A stretch of 10,888 nt of DNA, from contig CAZLMF010000052.1 in NCBI GenBank assembly GCA_964560565.1, forward strand, positions 1 through 10,888. Reading direction: 5' to 3'. Origin of the DNA: CAZLMF01 sp964560565 (lineage in GTDB: Bacteria; Bacillota; Clostridia; Oscillospirales; Ruminococcaceae). A model generated the notes under the pieces. The model saw nothing but the letters and a program-made list of their open reading frames with translations. It was not told where the DNA came from and did no database searches. The position numbers were made by a program, and so were the translations under genes. Shown here one piece after another: positions 7,820-10,888 of the stretch. The stretch's first letter is position 1. Every line of letters starts with the position of its first letter.

Positions 7820-8767
7820 TTACTGCACATATTTGTAAATAGAAATTTTTCCTTCATCTAGTTCAACCCGAACCCTGTCGCCGCCTTTAATACCAAGATT
7901 TTCAATGTATTCACGGGGCAACTGGAGCCTGCCTACCCTATCAAGGACTGATAACTCGTCATGGGTGGCTTCTTCGGGTGCTACGGCAAGGGTATCGCCG
8001 ATTTCGCTAAGTTGCTCGGCGTAAGAACGCCTTCGCAGTACCTCACTGCTTGTTCTGCCGTCTCGGATTGAAACAACACGGTCAATCTCATGAGCAAGCT
8101 TTTGGTCGTGGGTGACAATGACTACTGTAACACCCATGCTGCGGTTTAAGCCTTTAAATATGTCAAGTATCATTGCTGCGGTTTTGGTATCGACGGAGCC
8201 TGTCGGCTCGTCTGCCAGAAGGAGTTTGGGATTGTTGGCAAGGGCAATTGCAATTGCCACTCGCTGCTGCTCACCGCCTGACATTTGCCCTAAACGGGAG
8301 TTGCGCCTATGGGATAGCCCTACCATATCTAAAAGCTCAAGGGCCTTTTCTCGCTTTGCGCCACCGTGGAAAATCATCGGTAATTCGACATTTTGCAAGG
8401 CGGTCAGATAATTTATAAGGTTTCGTGCGTTGTTTTGCCATACAAAGCCTACCGTGCTTCGCTTGTAGTCGATAAGCTCCTTTTCAGTGAATGCGCTAAG
8501 CTCCTTGCCATCGACGAATAGTCCGCCTGCGCTTGGCAGGTCAAGCCCGCCTAGGAGATTGAGCAATGTGGACTTTCCTGAGCCTGAGTTGCCGACAATC
8601 GCCATTAGCTCGCCACGCTGCACTGTGAGGTCTAGCCCTTGCAGGGCGACAACTTCGGTTTCGTCAGTTTTGTATATCTTAACCAAGTTTTCGCATAAAA
8701 TCATGGGGGCGATTTTAGCGTCTGTGGAAACGTTTTCATCTCTATGCAATAATTTCACCGTCCTCAA
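7820..8767 (-). CDS. ABC transporter ATPase 2, LolD/MacB type, with C-terminal AbrB/SpoVT-like tail
   Basis: A complete nucleotide-binding domain is visible (numbering from TTG 8767): Walker A GNSGSGKS at 59-66, Q-loop Q111, signature MSGGEQQ at 162-168, Walker B LLLADEPT with D186 and E187, and switch H220. The sequence class is LolD/MacB (3.A.1.122 or similar), not MalK/UgpC: there is no C-terminal OB-fold regulatory domain. Instead residues about 272-312 read DRVGRLQLPREYIENLGIKGGDRVRVELDEGKIS, a close match to the AbrB/SpoVT swapped-hairpin motif (GR-x-x-x-P-x-x-x-x-x-x-LGI-x-x-GD). It overlaps ATPase 1 by about 26 bp and lies 25 bp before the solute-binding protein. The start is uncertain: TTG 8767, TTG 8749 (GGTGA five bases upstream) or ATG 8704 (no ribosome binding site, but typical of this family). 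Confidence 0.9.
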   Translation of the reverse strand: MRTVKLLHRDENVSTDAKIAPMILCENLVKIYKTDETEVVALQGLDLTVQRGELMAIVGNSGSGKSTLLNLLGGLDLPSAGGLFVDGKELSAFTEKELIDYKRSTVGFVWQNNARNLINYLTALQNVELPMIFHGGAKREKALELLDMVGLSHRRNSRLGQMSGGEQQRVAIAIALANNPKLLLADEPTGSVDTKTAAMILDIFKGLNRSMGVTVVIVTHDQKLAHEIDRVVSIRDGRTSSEVLRRRSYAEQLSEIGDTLAVAPEEATHDELSVLDRVGRLQLPREYIENLGIKGGDRVRVELDEGKISIYKYVQ

Positions 8768-9419
8768 GCGTATATACCTTATCCGCGACCTCCATCATGC
8801 TCGGGTCGTGGGTGGTCATAATTATAGTCAGCTTATGCTGCTCGACTAAATCTTTAAACAACTTGACAACGGCAAGTCCTGTCGCAGTATCAAGCTCTGC
8901 TGTTGGCTCGTCTGCGAAAATGAGCTGTGGTTCATGGGCAATAGCCCTTGCGATAGCGACACGCTGCTGCTCGCCACCTGACATTTCGGCAGGGCGGTGT
9001 GTCATTCTTTTTTCAAGTCCCACTAGGGCAAGGCATTTCTTTGCACGCTTTTGCCTCTCGTCATAAGGGATATTCGCAAGGCGCAGAGCAAATTCGACAT
9101 TCTCAAGCGCAGTCATTGATGAAATGAGCGCAACGGATTGGAACACGAATGCCATATCAAAGCGCCTAAGCTTGTCACGGCGAGCCTCGGAAATGCTTGT
9201 GATTTCGGTGTCACCGAAGTTGATTGTGCCTGCGGTTGGCTTGTCGAGTGCGCCTAGGAGGTTAATGAGAGTGGTTTTGCCTGAGCCTGAGCGCCCACGC
9301 AGGACAGTAAGCTTTCCGCTTTCGATTTCGATATTGATGTCTTTAAGTGCATGAACTACACTACCGTCGCCTATATTGAAGTCACGGCAAACTCCCTGTG
9401 TTTTTAACAAGGTGCTCAA
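8742..9419 (-). CDS. ABC transporter ATPase 1, LolD/MacB type
   Basis: The 225-residue product is a complete, single-domain ABC ATPase: Walker A GRSGSGKT at 42-49, Q-loop Q94, signature MSGGEQQRVAIARA starting at 146, Walker B LIFADEPT with D170 and E171, D-loop ELD at 175-177 and switch H204. Length and sequence class fit LolD/MacB/FtsE-like ATPases. These usually serve FtsX/MacB-type permeases, but none lies in the window; the operon instead carries MalF/MalG-type permeases. Both ATPase genes look catalytically intact, so a heterodimer is likely. It is the first gene of the operon. The start is TTG 9419, set by AGGAGG eight bases upstream; the next in-frame ATG is codon 89, inside the domain. 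The stop lies inside the start of ATPase 2, which implies coupling. Confidence 0.92.
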   Translation of the reverse strand: MSTLLKTQGVCRDFNIGDGSVVHALKDINIEIESGKLTVLRGRSGSGKTTLINLLGALDKPTAGTINFGDTEITSISEARRDKLRRFDMAFVFQSVALISSMTALENVEFALRLANIPYDERQKRAKKCLALVGLEKRMTHRPAEMSGGEQQRVAIARAIAHEPQLIFADEPTAELDTATGLAVVKLFKDLVEQHKLTIIMTTHDPSMMEVADKVYTLEDGEIIA

Positions 9420-9433
9420 AGGTTTCCCCTCCT
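9420..9433 (-). promoter_or_regulatory. Ribosome binding site that fixes the TTG start of ATPase 1
   Basis: AGGAGGGG (AGGAGG at minus strand 9433-9428) precedes TTG 9419 by eight bases. No ATG is close enough to use this site. Confidence 0.8.
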
Positions 9434-9479
9434 ATCTTTCTTAACTAAAAAAGCTACAAAAAGCTTGCAAAATATCTCG

Positions 9480-9523
9480 AAAAAATACACGCTTTGCTTA
9501 ACTGCGGAAACAGCAAAGTCGCG
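9480..9523 (-). terminator. Leader hairpin with U-tract, possible attenuator
   Basis: Read on the minus strand, CTTTGCT (9518-9512) pairs with AGCAAAG (9498-9492) over a 13-nt loop. With one bulged A the stem extends by four pairs (one of them G-T), and it is followed by TA and a run of six T (9485-9480). It lies about 60 nt after the predicted transcription start and about 60 nt before the first gene of the operon. A second AGCAAA upstream (9571-9566) could pair with the same TTTGCT and prevent the hairpin. Function as an attenuator is inferred. Confidence 0.4.
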
Positions 9524-9587
9524 TAATGTAAATGATTTAAGTAAAAGTATGTTTTGTTTACCCAATTTGCTTAATGATTATGTGCTT

Positions 9588-9616
9588 ATTATATCAAGCA
9601 TTGTGAGTATTGTCAA
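9588..9616 (-). promoter_or_regulatory. Consensus sigma-A promoter of the transport operon
   Basis: On the minus strand TTGACA (9616-9611) is followed by 17 bases and TATAAT (9593-9588). TGA directly before the -10 makes it an extended -10. All twelve hexamer positions match the consensus. Transcription should start near 9581, giving a leader of about 160 nt to the TTG at 9419. It is the only strong promoter I see in the window and should drive all eight downstream genes. Confidence 0.8.
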
Positions 9617-9646
9617 TATAGTTTCAACAAAAAATATATGGGTATT

Positions 9647-9660
9647 TGTCTATTTTGACA
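9647..9660. promoter_or_regulatory. Inverted repeat upstream of the promoter, possible operator
   Basis: TGTCTATTTTGACA is an imperfect palindrome with TGTC/GACA arms and a six-base centre, in which two further positions are symmetric. Its near edge lies 30 bp upstream of the -35 box, a place typical of activator or upstream operator binding. No regulator gene is in the window and I do not recognise the protein that would bind. Confidence 0.3.
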
Positions 9661-9709
9661 GCCTAAATGGGATAATGTGTAATTTAAGCTTAATTATTTA
9701 AACCAAATG

Positions 9710-9753
9710 AGGAAAAAGAAAGCACCGCCCGTTTCTGCATAACGGGCGGTGCT
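9710..9753 (-). terminator. Rho-independent terminator of the surface-protein gene
   Basis: AGCACCGCCCGTT (9721-9733) and AACGGGCGGTGCT (9741-9753) form a perfect 13-bp GC-rich stem with a 7-nt loop. On the minus strand it is followed by TTCTTTTTCC, a good U-tract. It lies 55 bp after the stop of the surface-protein gene and so separates that gene from the transport operon. On the plus strand no T run follows. Confidence 0.93.
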
Positions 9754-9808
9754 CATGGTGTCAATTATAATTCTTTCACTTTTAAGCGTCAGAACTCACT
9801 CGACGAAT

Positions 9809-10888
9809 TTACTTTCTCTTCTTAGAGATGATTGTAGCGATAGCTGAGATGATAGCAGGAGCAACTACTAGTGCAGCAGCACCAGTGTCAGCTGGCTCGT
9901 CGATATCGTCAGCGGTAGCTGAGGTCTCTTCTCTGGTATCAGCTGTGGTCTCAGCTGTGGTCTCTTCTGTGGTCTCAACAGCAGGAACTACGTATCCCTT
10001 AGGATATGCGGAGTAGGTGAAGTCGCCGCCAACAAGAACGAAGTCTGTGTTGGTGGAGTTGCTGTTTGAAACAACAATCTCAATTGCCTTCATGTCAGCA
10101 TCGCCAAGGAACTTAGCAATTTCGCTAACGGTCTTGCCCTGGTTAGCAGCAGTTGCAGAGCCATTGTAAATCTCGAGCTTGCCGCCCTTTTCGTTTACAA
10201 GGTTAACAACATAGGATACGCCTGCAGGAAGATCCCAATCCCAGCCAGCCCATCCAATAGGGAATACTGACAGGTTGTAAGCGAATTCGCCATTATTGTT
10301 GATAACATTCTTTACCCAGAAATCGTTGGAAGCTTCCTCAGGCTTGAGAACCTGTGTGAAGGTAAGGGAGCCCTTAGCAGCGACTGTTCCGGATACACCA
10401 GATATGATGTATGCGCCGAAGTTGCCGATAGGATCCTTTTTGAAGTCAGGGGTGCTAAGAACGTATGCCTTAGGTGAAAGCTGACCGAACATATAGAAGG
10501 TGCCCTTAACGTTTGTGCCTGCAAGCTCCTTGTATATAGCAGCGAATAGGTCTGTCTTAACTGCCTTTTCATCAACAATCTTCTTGATGCCATTAACAGC
10601 AGCAGTTGCTTCAGTCTTAGAGATGGTGATTGCATTGAAAGCTGCAAGATCCGCATTATAAGCGTTTTCTCCAGCGGTGTTCGCAGCAGCGATTACACCG
10701 TTAAAGTAAGCAACTGCAGCAGCAGAATCAACAACAGTGGTTCCGTTAAGAAGAACAACACCATCTTTTGAAGCCTGCAAGTCTGAAAGCTGAGTGGTTC
10801 CTACAGGAGGAGCAACAAGTTCATCGCCACCAGAAGTAAAGTTAACGAATCTGTAGCCAGTTCCTAGATACTTCTGTACATCAGCGAT
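9809..10888 (-). CDS. Cell-surface protein of unknown function, C-terminal part
   Basis: The frame is open to the right edge, so the start lies outside; 359 residues are visible. The apparent first codon at 10780 is only an internal TTG, because the frame continues for 36 codons beyond it. The visible part has an Ala-rich helical stretch (Ala/Val/Asn-rich, about residues 50-120), then a beta-rich region with a Trp-rich IGWAGWDWDLPAG segment, then a Thr/Glu/Asp linker (ETTEETTAETTADT), and finally EPADTG, a hydrophobic segment of about 19 residues and the tail SKKRK. The tail is laid out like a sortase signal (motif, membrane segment, basic end), but the motif is degenerate. I do not recognise a domain with known function. 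Its own terminator follows, so it is not part of the transport operon. Confidence 0.85.
   Translation of the reverse strand: MADVQKYLGTGYRFVNFTSGGDELVAPPVGTTQLSDLQASKDGVVLLNGTTVVDSAAAVAYFNGVIAAANTAGENAYNADLAAFNAITISKTEATAAVNGIKKIVDEKAVKTDLFAAIYKELAGTNVKGTFYMFGQLSPKAYVLSTPDFKKDPIGNFGAYIISGVSGTVAAKGSLTFTQVLKPEEASNDFWVKNVINNNGEFAYNLSVFPIGWAGWDWDLPAGVSYVVNLVNEKGGKLEIYNGSATAANQGKTVSEIAKFLGDADMKAIEIVVSNSNSTNTDFVLVGGDFTYSAYPKGYVVPAVETTEETTAETTADTREETSATADDIDEPADTGAAALVVAPAIISAIATIISKKRK
9941..9976. repeat. Three tandem 12-bp units encoding the Thr/Glu linker
   Basis: AGCTGTGGTCTC occurs twice in direct succession, followed by TTCTGTGGTCTC. The unit encodes E-T-T-A or E-T-T-E in the surface-protein gene on the minus strand. 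Such short in-frame repeats can change in number by slippage without breaking the frame. Confidence 0.75.

Larger units (their letters stand above)
9434..9710. other. AT-rich intergenic region with promoter and leader of the operon
   Basis: No gene is supported here. It holds the inverted repeat, promoter and leader hairpin described separately. The nine-base sequence TTAAGCAAA (minus strand) occurs twice, at 9574-9566 and 9501-9493, within the transcribed leader. Nearer the first gene are two AGCTTTTT copies with no clear role. Confidence 0.6.

Noticed and set aside
7795..7857. ATG 7857 as the start of the solute-binding protein
   Set aside because: It overlaps the ATPase gene by 38 bp, lacks a good ribosome binding site and puts 21 polar residues before the signal peptide; GTG 7794 has AGGTGG at the right distance.
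8487..8849. Plus-strand open frame of 120 codons opposite the ATPase genes
   Set aside because: It is antisense to conserved Walker A coding sequence and has no recognisable domain; it is a shadow of the ATPase codons.
7820..9419. ATPases as part of a MacB/LolCDE-type exporter
   Set aside because: No FtsX/MacB permease is present in the window and the ATPase genes are coupled to an importer operon. It remains possible if a permease lies elsewhere, so it is kept only as an alternative in the findings.
9655..9683. Plus-strand promoter-like pair TTGACA, 17 bases, TGTAAT
   Set aside because: The -10 is one base off and it would read antisense into the terminator and the end of the surface-protein gene; its TTGACA also forms an arm of the palindrome. 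No gene follows on that strand, so I do not call it.
9465..9701. Plus-strand open frame of 78 codons in the intergenic region
   Set aside because: It lies across the consensus promoter and leader of the opposite strand, has no ribosome binding site and its composition only reflects AT-rich DNA.
1..10888. CRISPR array, insertion sequence, tRNA, rRNA or prophage
   Set aside because: No regular spaced repeats, transposase motifs, terminal inverted repeats, cloverleaf-forming segments or phage genes were seen.

Overview
The window looks like a chromosomal carbohydrate-uptake locus from a Gram-positive anaerobe of the Clostridia type (Oscillospiraceae/Ruminococcaceae-like). This placement rests on strong AGGAGG ribosome binding sites, frequent TTG/GTG starts, moderate G+C with an AT-rich intergenic region, secreted proteins with Thr/Glu/Asp-rich linkers, a C-terminal 'DTG + membrane segment + KKRK' surface tail, and the presence of Yip1-family and DUF5696 genes. 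No database search was possible, so the taxonomy is an inference. Every real gene lies on the minus strand, so the locus reads from right to left.

Right edge (10888-9809): the 3' part of a gene for a surface protein of unknown function, ending in a 13-bp perfect hairpin terminator (9710-9753). Next comes a gene-free stretch of about 390 bp. It holds that terminator, an inverted repeat that could be an operator (9647-9660), a consensus promoter with TTGACA, a 17-bp spacer and an extended TATAAT (9588-9616), and a leader of about 160 nt. The leader contains a bulged hairpin followed by six T residues (9480-9523) and a repeat able to compete for it, which suggests transcription attenuation.

From that leader runs one tightly packed operon with gaps of 1-43 bp or overlaps and no internal terminator: ABC ATPase 1 (LolD/MacB type), ABC ATPase 2 (same type with a C-terminal AbrB/SpoVT-like tail), a very large solute-binding protein carrying two N-terminal carbohydrate-binding-like modules, a MalF-type permease, a MalG-type permease, a secreted and membrane-anchored NHL-propeller/TPR protein, a Yip1-family membrane protein, and the 5' part of a secreted DUF5696 protein that runs off the left edge.

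The simplest reading is a polysaccharide or oligosaccharide capture-and-import system. The binding protein grips glycan through its extra modules, the two permeases form the channel, the two unlike ATPases may form a heterodimeric motor, and the NHL/TPR, Yip1 and DUF5696 proteins are accessory surface or membrane parts. The unusual points are the ATPase class, which is not the MalK/UgpC class normally paired with such permeases, the AbrB-like tail on one ATPase, and the surface accessories. The substrate cannot be told from this sequence.
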